This document shows, in pieces, positions 11,436 to 24,839 of a stretch of DNA of 64,000 bases. Within the stretch, counting starts at the first letter, position 1, and each line of letters starts with the position of its first letter. The notes under the pieces are model-generated. The model was not told the DNA's origin, did no database searches, and worked only from the letters and a program-made list of their open reading frames with translations. The DNA is from Diatrype stigma. Taxonomy: Eukaryota; Ascomycota; Sordariomycetes; Xylariales; Diatrypaceae. Where the stretch lies: positions 310,001 through 374,000 of the forward strand of contig JAKJXP020000036.1 of assembly GCA_022225965.2 (NCBI GenBank), written 5' to 3'. The position numbers and the translations under genes were made by a program.

Positions 11436-14400
11436 TCAACGGTGATACATGCCCCCCATGAAGACTACACCATCAGAGATCTCTTGCCGCTTGATCGCGG
11501 CGTCCAACTCCCTGAGCACACAACTTGCGGCGACCACCTTGAAGCTTTGGAACTCTTTGCCTGCCCTGGAACCCGCGGCCTTTTGCTTCTGAACGCAGCT
11601 AACGACCAGACAAGCAATGCTGAGCTCGAGGCTCGTCACACCGCCATCGGCCCCGTCATCTTCGTCATCTTCGTCATCGGTTTCGTCGTTATCGACGCGC
11701 GATGCGACTTTGTGTTTGCGGATGGCCGATTCGGCCCATTTGGCAATCTGGTCGAACTCGTCTCTGAGTCGGGTCGACTTGTCGCGCTGGCGACGGGTTT
11801 GTGACCCATTCTTGTTGAAGATGCAGCCGGTGAAGACTTCGATCTCACTGATTGGCAATGATGAATGCTCCGAAAAGTCAAGCGTCGCTGATAAAATAGC
11901 ATCATCGTATCTAGAATAGGATCGTCTGCTTAGTTATGCCAGTCGATAATTCAATCGCACGGGGGAAAGGGGGGTCCCGTACGCTTCACGAATTCCATGA
12001 GCTTCTTGCAGCGCCGACCGCCAGTCAACCCGGCCAAGTTCTTCACACTTATCTTCGACATAAAGTAATAGCTTATCCCAGACTGAGGCTGCGTGCCGGA
12101 CAGCCGGGACTTTGACTTCCTCATTCCAGATGCGCCTTTCATCAATCGCTCGGTACAACTTGCCAAGGATCCTGTCGGATTTGTAATATTGATACTGCGG
12201 CCCAATATTGTCATCTTCATCATCGTTGGTAGCAGGTATAACACGGGCATCGAAGACTATCTCGTTCCAATCTTTAAGCTCAGCTGGAGGCGCAGGAGCC
12301 ATGCTTGTCACAGGTCAGCAGAGCGATTACCACAACATTTCAAGGATTGATCGAATTCGAACTCACAAGTCTGGTCGGTATTTCGGCCTGCTTAGCTTCC
12401 GAAGCTCTGAATCTTCGACCGGTATTCCGGTCTTGCTATAATCGACTGCAGTCGAATGAAGCTCAGCTAGCTTCTGACATTCTTGATCAACGGTGCCAGC
12501 TGGCTTTTGGTCGGCGAGTATGAGATGTCTGATAGAAATCATTCCAAGCCTATGAATTTTAGCTTGTAGTTAGGCATGGTATAAAACCGCTAGGTATATA
12601 AGGCGTAAATGGGTATCATGAAATATCTCAATTCAGACAAAGCCTTATCACCTCAGGGGTAAACTTGAAGAGAACTTACTGATCAGTTGACATGAATCTG
12701 TATAAAGGTTAGCCATCCTTACTGTTTGCCCTGTGAACCTTGTTACCCCAAGTGTTTGACCAAATCACTCACTGAACAAAGAACTGAGTCATGTCTTCCA
12801 TCTTGACCTCGCGACCGATGCTGTAGGGCAGGACGCGGGGGTAATCGGCAGGGTCGAAGATTCTTGTACATAAACTAACTGCCATATCATCCCAAATGAC
12901 ATTGAATATATCACCATCGAGATCTCCGCCACTGAGCTGACTTGGAAGGTCTCTAGTTCCCCTTTGACTGAAAACAATACAATTCTTTAGAGATCGAAGG
13001 GGGTGGTCGAATGGTGGGACCACAGCGCGTGCGATCTGGATATCTCCAGGATGCAGTGCGGGAGATCTGGTCAAGAGGACTTCACGGTTATGCAAATCAA
13101 GGTAATTTGCGCCATGGAGGCCCTGGAATGTGATGAATACTTCGCCCTTATCCAGATAGCTGTATTCATCCATGACTCCGAATAGCGTAACACCCTTTTC
13201 AACGGGAATCCTTGCTTTGAGCTTGAGAAGGCGTATCTCGCGCAACACAACGGTCTCCACTACAGAACATAGAAACCTGTCATGTTTATAGTCAATGCCA
13301 ATCTTGTGGAGACGGCGGATGAACTGAGAAAATCGGATTTGATCCGCTACTTTCTGTCGTTTCAAGAAGACTACCGTGTTGTCCACATGGGCGGTAATCT
13401 TGCGTAGGCGTTCCAGCTCTCGATTCTGAACCTTGAGAAACCATTCCTCAGGGCAGCCCATATCTTCAAGGACTTTGATCATCGGTCTGTTCAAGAATAA
13501 CGGAATGGGCTTGTTAGCGATATCGCATATCTCTAGGATATCTTCATCTTGGCTCTTGAACTTGACCATCGACTCAGGCCGAATACACATTACCATACCC
13601 TCAAGGGTATCATCTAGGGCGAGCATTCCTTTGGCGCCAGCCCACCTGATCTGTAGACAAGTTGGTGATGAGTTCCTATGTGGAAGGGCCCATTGGATTT
13701 CGTCCAACAGTTCTCGAGATATCGTTCCAACCCCATCGCTGAAGACGCGGGTCTTATCGCTAGACTTTACGTCATCTATGAATCTGATTTCGGCGCCAAG
13801 CGCCTTTAGAGAAATCGAAAAGGGCGTTTCAGAGAAGGCCTGACCGATCCGTGCTGCACATCGAGCCGGCGACGTAATATGTTTGAAGTCTCCAATGTTC
13901 GCTCTGACTGTTAGATGTGTTTGGAAGCCACTGCTGGTGTCGAAGAATGGGGCCATGAACCAAGCAGCGTGGGCTCTAAGTGAAGAGTGTGAGAACCCAA
14001 GAAAGTCATACTGACGCCCAGCTATGGATATTCCTTTGGCCAGGATGTCCCGGAATCTGAAAGACTATGAGTTAGCATTAAACCTTTATTTTATCCCCTT
14101 TCTTCCTCGAATAGCCTTTATACGAGTAAATGCGAAACTTGAGTAACTATTAACTTGTACGCGTACATGCCGCTTGAAAGGGACACGTAGACCTATCTTA
14201 AGCATGGCCACCGTCATAGATACGCTGGAATCAAGGGGTAAAAGAGAAGGGATTGCCATATGGCTACTATGAGTAGATTTGCAGTAAGATATGGCTAATC
14301 ACTCACCTGCTCCAAATCCTCTCGAGTGATACCTTTGAGTTGAAATATAGGTCTTGGCCGTCTTCCTCGCAAAACTGGACCCTCGCAAAATGTTGAGTAT

Positions 14401-15766
14401 GTTGGGGGAACTTCCTGAGAATCCTATTTTTTGCTTCCGGTTCAGGTCCCTGTAACAAGATCCGAGTTGGGGTGACTTGCACCTTATACACCATGACAAG
14501 GTTCTGTCGAGCGCGTTCTGTTGTCAGCTCTGTAAGTAATCCTTGACGGACCTCCTTTTCGTAGGATTCAAGGTAGGACCAGATCTCCTTGACGCTGAAA
14601 TCACTAGCAACACTTTCAGGCCCAGGAAAGGGAATTTGCAACTGGAGTTTCTTGATGGCACTAGCAGAAATCGGACACCGCGGTCCTTGCTTAGAAGATA
14701 CAACAATCATGCGACTACTGATCTCAAGCAGTAATTGGTGCACCGTCCGGGGTAGGAGGTAGCCGTTCTGGACAAGGACATGAAGCTGAAATCTGACGTC
14801 AAATGGTATCGACTGCATCGATTCATGCCGAAGCACACTGTTGAAGCGCCTCAGGTCTTCTTTTACGTTCATTGAACGATGGCCATAGGGAGTGGGCACG
14901 AAGCCATGAGCAGCAAGAGTCAGCGTCTTCTGCTTTAGGAGGTTAACCTTGTGATGGAAGTCTTCTGGGGATACTGCAAACGAGTATACCAGTGTTTGTC
15001 CAAGAATCTCTTCATTCCCACCATCGCAATGTGGTATGGCAGACAAACGTGTTCGAGGGGCTCTCTGGCCAGAATTGTTTGCCAGGTGCAAGCTTTGCAT
15101 CAGCTCAGTGACTCCTTCCTCCTGAAAGATCCTTGGAGATTCCCAGAGCGTCAAGGTTAACGACGGTGGGCGAGTCGATGTGACCAACTCGTTGATAGTA
15201 CGATAGGGTATTTCAAGACGTAGCTGGCCGAAGCTGGGGTAGTCGAAGGTGACAATCATCAGGTGCTTGGCAAACTTGAGTATGCCTTCCCCGATTTCAC
15301 GATGGGTCCACTGCTTATCTGGAAGATATGTAAGATGGCCCAGAGGAAATTCGTAATGCCCACATGAGAGGCCTCGGAGCTGAAAGACGACAGCATTCTG
15401 CTTCTCCGGCTCAGTCTGGTCTTGCTGTTTGTTGTCCTCCCGAGTTTTCTGCATTGACTTCAACAGATAGGGATCTGGCTCGTTTTTGCTCCGATTGCAA
15501 TAGACCGACATGCCCAGGATTTTCAGTCGAGACTGCGATACTGGTCGACCTTTGCGCATGGCCCCGGGCACGATCACCTCAGAATGCTGCCTCAAGAACT
15601 TTTCGCCATCGGCCTTGGACAGGAAAGCCACAGTGCCATATGACTTGCCATGAGGCTTGTCGCAGGACCATTCTGTGATGTTGAGAGCTTTGATCCAGGG
15701 GCTGAGCTGGCCTTGCAAGCTTTGAACGGTAAGATGACTGGGTAGATTCCGCATGAAGCATTCCAT
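11436..15766 (-). CDS. RNA-dependent RNA polymerase (RNA-silencing RdRP family)
   Basis: Six exons: 15766-14307, 14056-12773, 12697-12680, 12549-12367, 12303-11983 and 11910-11436, for 1246 aa. The enzyme makes double-stranded RNA from single-stranded template in quelling or meiotic silencing. The catalytic metal-binding motif DLDGD (D865-D869) sits in LSGGDLDGDIFN. The N terminus looks RRM-like (FMRNLPSHLTVQ). The C terminus has an acidic run rich in Asp and Glu, then a final conserved-looking SEIEVFTGC region. Exon 3 is only 18 nt but keeps phase. The last intron (11982-11911) is 72 nt and a multiple of three; without it an in-frame TAA at 11936-11934 would end the protein early. I cannot say which paralogue (QDE-1, SAD-1 or RRP-3 type) this is. 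Confidence 0.88.
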
Positions 15767-17163
15767 CTTGCATAGAAGTATGAAGAGAGAGTGCTGTGTG
15801 GAGGAGAGAAGGGGAATGGAAGAGAAAGGAAGAGAGCTGGGGGATGCAGAATGATGGCGAGAACGATGATATGAGGTTGGGCTTGGTTATGCGCGAGGGG
15901 GCAGAAAACCGGCCTGTGGTCGTTTTGAAGATATGCAATGCAGGCGGCAGGCCGTATGACAGTCTAATTGGTTTTGGGGGTTCTTGGAACTTGATGCAGG
16001 AGGCCGACCACCTGGAGCTTTCCGTCAATCAGATTAGCAACATTTTCTGCCGTGGTCATGAGAGACCGTGGTCTGAGATGGACAGAATCTATATTATATT
16101 ATAAAGTTCTGACCAAGCAGGAGATGGAAGTGCAGGTAGTATATTCAGAAGCTCGATATAATAATGGCTGGCTTGTAGTCCTGACTCCTGTATCGTATGT
16201 CCAAGTACGAAGAGGGTTGTATGTATTCGGCTGTAGGTAGTCGCACATGCGCTCCACTGAATAAGCTAAACAGCGCATGCGGGGCCCTTGGTTCAAACCA
16301 CTGGAAGTCTGCCGGTTTAGTTGGGCCTCACCACATGGACCTGCCTACGTTAGGTATTGTATACTGCAGTATCGACCTTGTATACATGTATGTACAGCAC
16401 TTACACGTTTAGAATGTCTACGACGCCATATGTTAGTAGGGTATATCGTTCAAGCGTTCAAGCGAACGCACTTAGGTGGTTTAGTCAAAGCATACAGTGT
16501 ACCTGTCGTGCATATTTATCATGGAGGGTGGGGGGTAGAGCCGTGATTACCTAGGTACCCCGCAATAACTACCTACATCAGTACACGCATGTAGATGGAA
16601 TTAGGTATCACTCCGGAGGGTCGGGATGTCAAACAATTGTGCTGATATCACAGTCTATGTGGATGACAGTCTTTGGCTGTTTCATCGGGATAGCTATCTC
16701 AATGCTATCTTGATTCCGTCGTCTTTTAGCTGTGAATTATTACAGATGGAAGTCTTAGTTAGTACTTGTGTAACTACCTGAGCAGCTGCTAAGGTACCCA
16801 ACTAAGTGGCGTCCTACACCATCAGACCCAACACGACTTTCACTATGTGCATATGTGTATATGTCGATATAGTTGGCGATGATCACATGCGTATCAGGAA
16901 ACAGTAAATAATTTCGTTGGTCATATATAACATTCTGTTCAATGCGTTGCAGTTGAATATTAGAGTCATCGGAAAAGAAGAAAGAAAGAAAAGAGAAAAG
17001 GGGGGGTTAGGATGGGGGGGATAGAAGGACAAAGAAAGAATAGAAATAAAGGGGAAACCCTCCAAAACTATCCATGACTAATAATCTACACCGCCTACAG
17101 ATACCATGTATCCTCCGGAGCTGGAAAGATCACCAGTACACAGTTAACGATGCCTCAACTAGC
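15767..17163. other. intergenic, no gene seen
   Basis: No supported gene. An 8-bp perfect inverted repeat, CATGCGCT (16246-16253) and AGCGCATG (16272-16279), could form a hairpin with an 18-base loop. A TACCTAGGTACC palindrome lies at about 16548-16559 and a purine-rich tract at 16974-17060. The left end is the RdRP promoter. Confidence 0.5.
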
Positions 17164-17951
17164 TCACCCCTGGAGCTCAGCCGCTGGCTTCCGTTCTACC
17201 AACCCAGAACCCCTAGGAGTTGACACCGGCCGGTGCTGCGCTTCGGCAGCCTGCCCCAGGGTAGGCGAGCTGACACGCGAATCGAATCCGCTGGTAATCG
17301 ATGGGCTCGGGACTCCCGCTGACAGCGCGGAGTACCGGGGGTCCACGTATGCCACCGGGATATTGCTGCGGTGCTGCTGCGAGACGTATGGTCGATCCCC
17401 TGGTGGTGCAAAGTCCGGGCTGGACCTATATGGTGTAGATCCCACAGCAATGTTATCCGCAGGCAGCTCGGGCTTGTAGATCGCGGTTTCCGGGGTGGTT
17501 GGGGTCAGGCCGTAGGACAGGTGGTTCGATGGCGGCAGCGGCGGTAACTGCGGCTGGTGGTCACTGATCGCGCTCCCTTCTCCGGGTGGTTGAGTACGCC
17601 CAAAGCTTCTCTTTCTCCTCTGTCGCTGGAGCAGGCATGATAGGAGCACGACAGCGGCGATGAGTAGGGCCCCTCCTGCCGTTCCCACTGCGATTCCAAT
17701 TGTAGCCCCTGTGGACAAGCCCGAGCCTTCCTGGCCGGCCGACGGTTGGGTAGGGGACGATACGGGGTTAGAAGTCGCTGCATGGGTATTGAACACGGTG
17801 CTTGTCGAAGTAATACTAGTTATTATCGCCGGAGGCGTGCTGGTTACAAAGACTGTCGTCTCTGAGTTGTATGCAGACTCCCAGGTTATGATACCTCCGA
17901 TGCTGCTGGGAAGAATGGCGTGCCGATTAAGTACTTTATTATCTTTAAATA
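17164..17951 (-). pseudogene. 3' part of a cysteine-rich single-pass membrane protein gene, cut off by an LTR element
   Basis: This is the downstream half of a gene whose upstream half is at 24994-25448; the 7.04-kb retroelement lies between. It encodes a Ser/Thr-rich stalk, a transmembrane helix (GATIGIAVGTAGGALL...), a basic RQRRKRS stop-transfer and a Pro-rich cytoplasmic tail to the stop at 17164. This layout resembles fungal wall-sensor or Mid2-like surface proteins. With the element and one AAATA target copy (on the minus strand TATTT) taken out, the two halves keep one frame through the junction without a stop. The fragment shows no RIP decay. On its own it has no natural start, so the locus is probably null. 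Confidence 0.85.
17947..17951. repeat. target site duplication, left copy (AAATA)
   Basis: The five bases AAATA lie directly before the 5' LTR and recur at 24994-24998 directly after the 3' LTR. Five bp is the usual duplication size for Copia and Gypsy integrases. Confidence 0.85.
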
Positions 17952-18105
17952 TGTTGGAATACGGTGGCTGGAAATCCAGGTGGCTGGGGACGACCCACAC
18001 CTGTGGCTATATATATGAAATGCCCTTACCTGCTTATAAAGTATACTCTTACTATATTAAGAAACCTAATATAATATACTTTATAATTTACGTTTATATT
18101 TAATA
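17952..18105 (+). repeat. 5' LTR of Copia-type element
   Basis: 154 bp, starting TGTTGGAATACGG and ending AATA. It aligns without gaps to the 3' LTR at 24840-24993. The differences are all transitions, C/T or G/A, and fall on both strands, as expected from RIP or another deamination process. The 3' CA end expected of LTRs appears as TA, consistent with CpA to TpA change. Confidence 0.9.
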
Positions 18106-21100
18106 AATTATAAGCCCGATAAAGCTTATAAAAAATTTCTTATTATAAACTTATTTATTTATTTAAAATTTGTTTATATTATATAAACGTTAATAAAACG
18201 GCTTGTTACGTTTTTTATTATAAACGAAAAATTCTTAACGCAACCTAATTAAAAATTAAATAATATACGGCATTTTACGAATATATATTATATTTATCGG
18301 AAACGCCGTTATTCGTATTTTATTCGTATTTATCTTAAAAATCCTATTCGTACGGTAATAATAAATTATTTTATTTAAATTAAAATTTTATTATAAAATC
18401 CATTAAATATATATCATATTATTATTATTGCTTTTTTATTTTAAATAATAGCGTCGAAATTAAGGAATTCACCGAAATTATTTTGTTTAAAAGTAATAAA
18501 ATGAAAATACGAATTTATTCGCCTTATTTTTATTTTTATTCGTTATTAAAGCAACAAATAAAATAATAATAAGTTACGATAAATTTATTAAACGATAATA
18601 TAAATAAAAAACGAAAATATAATTTAAGAATTCGTTCCGTAGCAAGATTTTAATTCTTTAGATTTCTTAACGAACGAAACTTTTTTTATTTTGCCTAAAC
18701 ATTTTTATAATTTATAATTACGTATTTTATAAACGACGACGACGAAAATCCAAATTATATACCCGAATTATTCGGTCGTTCCCTTTCGTTATTAAGTTCC
18801 AGTAACGTATTTATTATTTTTTTATTTTACGATTTAAACGAAATCGATTTATTCGGATTCGAAGCAATTTTATTCGAATCCATATTTAAATATATATTTA
18901 TATTTATTCCGGATTTTATACGAATATTTTCGCTTTTATTTTATTTTATTCCTAAATTAAATCCAGTTTTTAACGCTTTTATTTCTTTTAGTTTATTTAA
19001 CGAATCCATTTACGGCCGTACGTTTTTTCTTAAATTACCCGTTAAACCTCGTTTTAATATAGGACCTGCAGTAAAGTTTAGAAAAATACGCAAATATTAA
19101 GCTAAAATTTAAGCTTAAGCTTAAATCTAAACCCATAATATCGACCGAAACGAAAACCAGTTTATTCGATAACATAGTAAAATTCGAATCCCTTTCGGAA
19201 TGGATTAGCTTTAAGCGGAAAATAATGGATTACCTTTATATTTAAGGATACGGCCGCTTATTACCGAAAAAAAATAAGGCGAAAGGTTCCGATGTTACGG
19301 ACTTAAATAAGTTTAAAAAGGTTAAGAAAAAAAAAGTTTAAAAGAATAAGTAAATTAAGGCATTCGGTTATATCCGGTATAGGCTTAAAAAAAACCTTCG
19401 GTTCGAGATTAATAGCAATAAAAAACTAAATATTTTGGCTATTATTTGGAAATATTTTGCAAAATAATATTAACCCAAAAATAATGCCGTTTTTTAATAA
19501 TTTTTATATTAATGGAAAAATATTATCCTAATTATAAAAAGCAACGTAATTATTTTAGCAGCTAAGTTATGTCAAATTAAAGCGGACTTTATCGAATTTA
19601 ACGAAGATTGCATTATTTTTATTTCATATTTTATTAATAAATTCCTTTCCGTATTCGGCCCGAATTACGTTATTTTTTTTATTACTTTTTATTAGTTTTA
19701 TAGCATTATATCCGAACGAAAAAACGACAAAATCATTAAGGCTGCCGTAATTTTCGAAAAAACTTTATAGCTAATCTTTTAAAAAAAACAAAATATACGA
19801 ATTCGGAATAACAGTAAGATATAAACCGGATTTTTTTAAATCCATCGTTTTAATAATAAAAACCAAAAAGGTAAAGATAAACGTAAAGCATTCGATAGCG
19901 CTTAATGCATTTATTATAAGGCTATAAAACGTAAGATAACAAATCACTTTTTTAACGAATGCTTTTAAAAATATCCGAATAAAGTCCCTTTTTATTGGCG
20001 AAGTAATAAAGCTTAATCGAAAAAGCAAAAAACTAACGATATTATAGCCGTTTTTATTAAGCTAATATATGAAGTTATTAATAATAACGATATCAAAACT
20101 ATCGTTAATACTTTTTTAACGATAAAAAACGATACCGCAAAGCCATTATTAATAGCAGCATAACTTAGCATTTTATTACGCATTTTTAAGGGCCTTTTAT
20201 TCGGAATTAACCTTATAGCTATCCGAATACGATTTAATAAGCAGCCCGCGAAATTAATACCGGACTTTAAATATTTTATCGACGGAGTTCCGGATATTTC
20301 CGGAATAGGATAACGACTAGTAAAATTAGGCCTTATGTTTTTATTTTAAAATAAGGCCATTAAATTAATAAAGAAATTTTAAGAAATACTGGTTCTAAAT
20401 AATAACTATAATTAAACTTTTTGTTATAAATGCAAATTATTTAATAAATTTCGGCCTTATAAAGGTCCATAGATTTACGGTATTAAAAGCAAAATTTTAA
20501 TATCCAAAAAAAAAGGTATTATCGTTTTTTATATCTTAATTAACGGCAAAACAAAACGTATTTAAATTTAGGATGTAATTTATTGCCCGAAATTAAAAGC
20601 GAATTTTATTTCGATTATTTAGCTTATTAAAAAAAATGCGGAATTTTTATTTCGAATTAACGCCGTTTTTGGTATTAAAAGGAAATATATCTTTTTAATT
20701 ACGATAATATTATTAGGTTTATACGTAATCGATTAATCCGGTAATATTATTAATATAACTGGCCTTAATATGGCTTTTTATTTTTATTTTATTATAAACC
20801 TAAACATAATAATTTAATATAAGCAATTAAAATATCTTAACGAATAAAATATTCGTAAATTAATAATTATATTTAATAATATAAAACCAATAAAATATTA
20901 TTATTTTTGTAATAACTACGTTAAAGGTCGGTAATGGGAAAAACCATATAAAAGCAACTTAAAAAAAGGCATATATTATTTAAAGTCCTTATATCTCGAC
21001 GAAGCAGGCATATCCAAAAATATTATTGGTTACGGCAACGTTACGGAATAGTTAGCCATAATATGCGACTATTTGCAAATAAATTGGATAATTCCTATTA

Positions 21101-22757
21101 AACAGCTAAAAAAATGATTCGAAGCTTTTAAAAAATTCCTGGCATATTAAGAAAGGCCTAAACGACGTTGTTATTACGTAACGATAAATAAGCTTAAGTA
21201 ATATCGCAGCGACGAATTTCATGAATATTATATAATAAAGGGCATAGCTATTCGTTATTTTGCTATTAACCAATACGAATAAAATGGGATTATCGAAAGC
21301 ATTATAAGTTATTTCAAAAAATACATTAAATTTACTATAAAAATAGCTATTAAAAACGGAATATTAAAATATTATTAGTTATTTATCGTTAAGGCAGCAT
21401 TTTATTTTAAGAATAAAAGTTCATATTTTGCTTTCGAAATTATTCCTTACGAAGCTTAATATAGTAATAAGCTTAATTTATATTACCTGGTTTATTTAAA
21501 AGCATCCGACGTATATAAGCTTAATAAAAAGGCGAATATCCTTAAATTTATCGATATAGCTTATTAAATATTAAGATATAATAGCAATAAAATAACGAAT
21601 TATATTATTTTTTAACGAAATACCAATAAAATAAAATACGTTAATAATGTAATATTTAAAGAAAATTATTTCGTTTATTCGTAATGCCGAAGTTGTAAAA
21701 GAAAAAAACTAGTTATATTTAATTTATTCATAATTAAACCTTAAGATATATTTATTGTTTTATTTGTTATAGCGTTAATTTCGAAATTAATTCGTTAAAG
21801 CAATAAATAAAAAAATAAACGATTAAGTTTCGAATTATCGCCGGTTATTATCGAAAAAAATAACAGCTTATCCGATATTTACCCTATAATTATCCGGAAT
21901 CGGGTCGTTAAATAGCCCGATATAGGCTTATTTTTTTAAATTAATCCCGGCGAAAAATTATAAAACGTCGATAATAATTCAGCTTAGTCTTGCGAAATTT
22001 TACGTAATTTTAACGTTTTAGCTTAGCTTAATAATAACTTATGTAATTTAATTAACGTTATAGCTTTATTTATTAAACATATAAAGAATAACATATATTA
22101 TAAAGGCAATTTATTATTAAAAGTTTTTTACGGTTATAACTTTTATTTATGCGTTAAATATAATTAAATTAATCGCTTTTAATTAAAAGCTATTCCGGCG
22201 TTTTATTTAGCTATAACCGTTTTAAAAATAATGTTAATAATTATAATAATCGAGCCTTATAATTATTAATATACAAAACGAAACGTATAATGGCTTAAGT
22301 AATACAAAGCTATGGGCGACGAATATTAATCGTTAATAAATAATAAAACCTAAATGCTTTGTAAATTGCTTACTAAACGAAAGGCTTTATTTAACAAATG
22401 GGTTTATAAATTAAAAAGGAATCTTAATGGCGAAATTACCCGATATAAAACACGATAAATTATTCGTAATTTCGAACAAATTAAAGGTTTGGATTATATA
22501 AATACTTTCGCTTTAATGGTTAAATCTATAAATTATAAGGCGATTTTCGTTTTCGCCGTAACACTGGATCTAAAACTGGAACAAATAAACGTTAAAACGG
22601 CATTTTTATACGGCCTATTATTAAAGAAATTTACGTTAAACAATTACCGGAATTTAACGACGGTATAATAAAAGTTTATAAATTAAATAAGGCGCTTTAC
22701 GGCTTAAAGCAAGCTTTACGAATATAATATTAAATATTAGCCATTTTTTTTAAAGAA

Positions 22758-23300
22758 TTGGGGTTTAATCCGTTAAATTTTAATATAAAGGTATTTTTTA
22801 AAGGGCATTTTTATATAACAATTTACGTAAACGATTTTTTAATTGTTAATTTTAATAAGAATAAAATTGCTAAATTAAAAAAAGCCTTATTTAATAAGTT
22901 TAAAATGTTTAATTTTAAATCTTGTAATTATTATTTAGGCATAAATATTATTCGCAATCGTATTAATAAAAAGATTTACCTTAATTAAAAAGCTTACCTT
23001 AAAAAGATTATTAAGAAATTAAAACAATAAAATGTAATATTTTATGCCATATTTATGATAACCTTAAAAATCGATAAGCCGTTTAATAATTTCGAAGCTA
23101 TTAAAGCAAACGTTTAATAATATGTTAAAGCCATAAGCTACTTAATATATGTCATAATGGGCATTTGCCCGGATATCGCTTATGTTATCTTTTATTTTAG
23201 TCGTTATATAAAAAATCCCATTACCGCTTATTTTGTTGCCGTTAAACGTATATTACGATATCTTAAAAGAATATTCGATTATAAATTAATATACCAAAGT
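22758..23300 (+). pseudogene. decayed Copia reverse transcriptase
   Basis: A 76-codon open stretch (22758-22988) holds the catalytic box as YVNDF, where the second-position Asp is Asn (GAC to AAC fits RIP), and YYLGINIIRNR. After a TAA the same frame family continues with DIAYVIFYFSRY and AVKRILRYLK, matching the connection domain of Copia polymerases. It is not functional. Confidence 0.85.
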
Positions 23301-24309
23301 AAGTTATAAAACCTAATTAAATATATTAATTCCGATTAAGCCGGTTGTATATAATTTTAACGTTTAATTGTTGGTTATATCTTTAATATCGGCAGCGGCG
23401 TTATTAATTGGTTTTTAAAAAAACAATAAACGGTGGCCTTATCGTTTTATAAGGTTAAATATATGGGTTAAACGTAAGCAATAAAGAAGGCAATTTGGTT
23501 ACGGCAGTTATTAAAGGAATTTAATGCCGTTAAAAACGAAATAATTGCTACGGTAATATATGGAAATAATTAAAAAGCGCTTGCATTAATAAAAAATCTT
23601 TAATTTTACGTTTATATTAAGCATATCGAAATATAATATTACTTTAATCGTAAAAAGTAAGCGAATAATAAAATCGATCTTTGGTATATTTATACTTTTA
23701 ATCAGATTATTAATGGCCTAATAAAGCCTTTATTTAAGAATAAATTCGTTACTTTTAAGAAAGTCCTGGATATTTTGTTATAAAATAAATAAAAAAAATA
23801 AAACTGGATTTTATAAGGGTACTTTATTGCCAAAATATTACCTTTATTTTTAATATTTATATTAATAACCTTATTAATATTTCTTTTTTTATTTATTCTT
23901 TATTATACGCTGCATTAATTTTACGATAATATCATTTTTTATAAGTCTTTATTAATATACTTATTATTTTTTTAAAGGGTTTATAAAATTAATTTAATCG
24001 AATAAAATATATTCCTGTCTTAAGTAAAAATAAAAAATGCAGCCTTAATATTTATATATATGTATCTAATTAATTATTTTTTTTTTCGGGCCTTTTTTTT
24101 TCTTATTAATTTATATACATTATAATAATACCTATAGCATTATTTACGGTATTCGGCATATTTTTATTAAATTCTAATATATTAAAAGCAAATTTAAAAA
24201 TTTTTTTATAATAATTCCGTAACTTAATAATTAACGATAAAGGCCCTTACGTTTATTATAAAGCCATTTTTTATAACGAATAAAATAAGATTAATTAATA
24301 ATAATATAT

Positions 24310-24715
24310 GCCTAACGCTAGCGTTCGTAATACCTTCGAGAACTTCGTTGGATCATTTCCGAAATACGGCAAAAAAACCTAAATAGGACTATTTAATACG
24401 TTTAACGAATTTTTAATTGGCGATTAATAGGAAATACGAAAATGGCATGTTTTCGTTATAGCCATTATTAATGGTTCTTATAAAAAACGAATTTTAATTT
24501 GGAATTATAATCCGATGCCATATGCTATTAAAGCTAAACGATAAAAAAGTATATTATTCGGAAAATAACGTTTTTTTGTCGAATACTTTTGCAATAAACG
24601 ATATATATCGAAAGCCGAAATTTGATATAATACCGACGATTCGAATAATAAGAAAAACGAATATTTAATACTTTTATTATGTAAAATATGGAAATAAATT
24701 AACTTAAAGAACAAT
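24310..24715 (+). pseudogene. decayed extra ORF downstream of RNase H in the retroelement
   Basis: One frame reads as protein-like sequence for about 130 codons. It is broken only by TAA, TAG and TGA codons of the type RIP makes from Gln, Trp or Arg codons. Readable pieces include FENFVGSFPKYGKK, FNTFNEFLIGD, KWHVFVIAIINGSYKKR and NPMPYAIKAKR. It lies between the RNase H remnant and the 3' LTR, where a standard Copia element has little coding DNA. I do not recognise the protein; an envelope-like or captured host ORF are both possible. Confidence 0.5.
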
Positions 24716-24839
24716 AGCTATTAAGGCTTTAACGATCCCCGTTTTAAAGGCTATATTAAACTTGAATTTTAAAATTTTGGCAAAACAGGTTAACTTAACG
24801 ATAACCTCGAATTATAGCTACGTATAATTTAAATGGAAA

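Noticed and set aside
16285..16310. Possible T-loop GGTTCAAACC
   Set aside because: No matching D-arm, anticodon arm or acceptor stem in the preceding 60 bases.
24505..24714. 69-codon minus-strand open frame in the retroelement
   Set aside because: It is the antisense of the RIP-decayed plus-strand ORF; AT-rich decay creates such openings.
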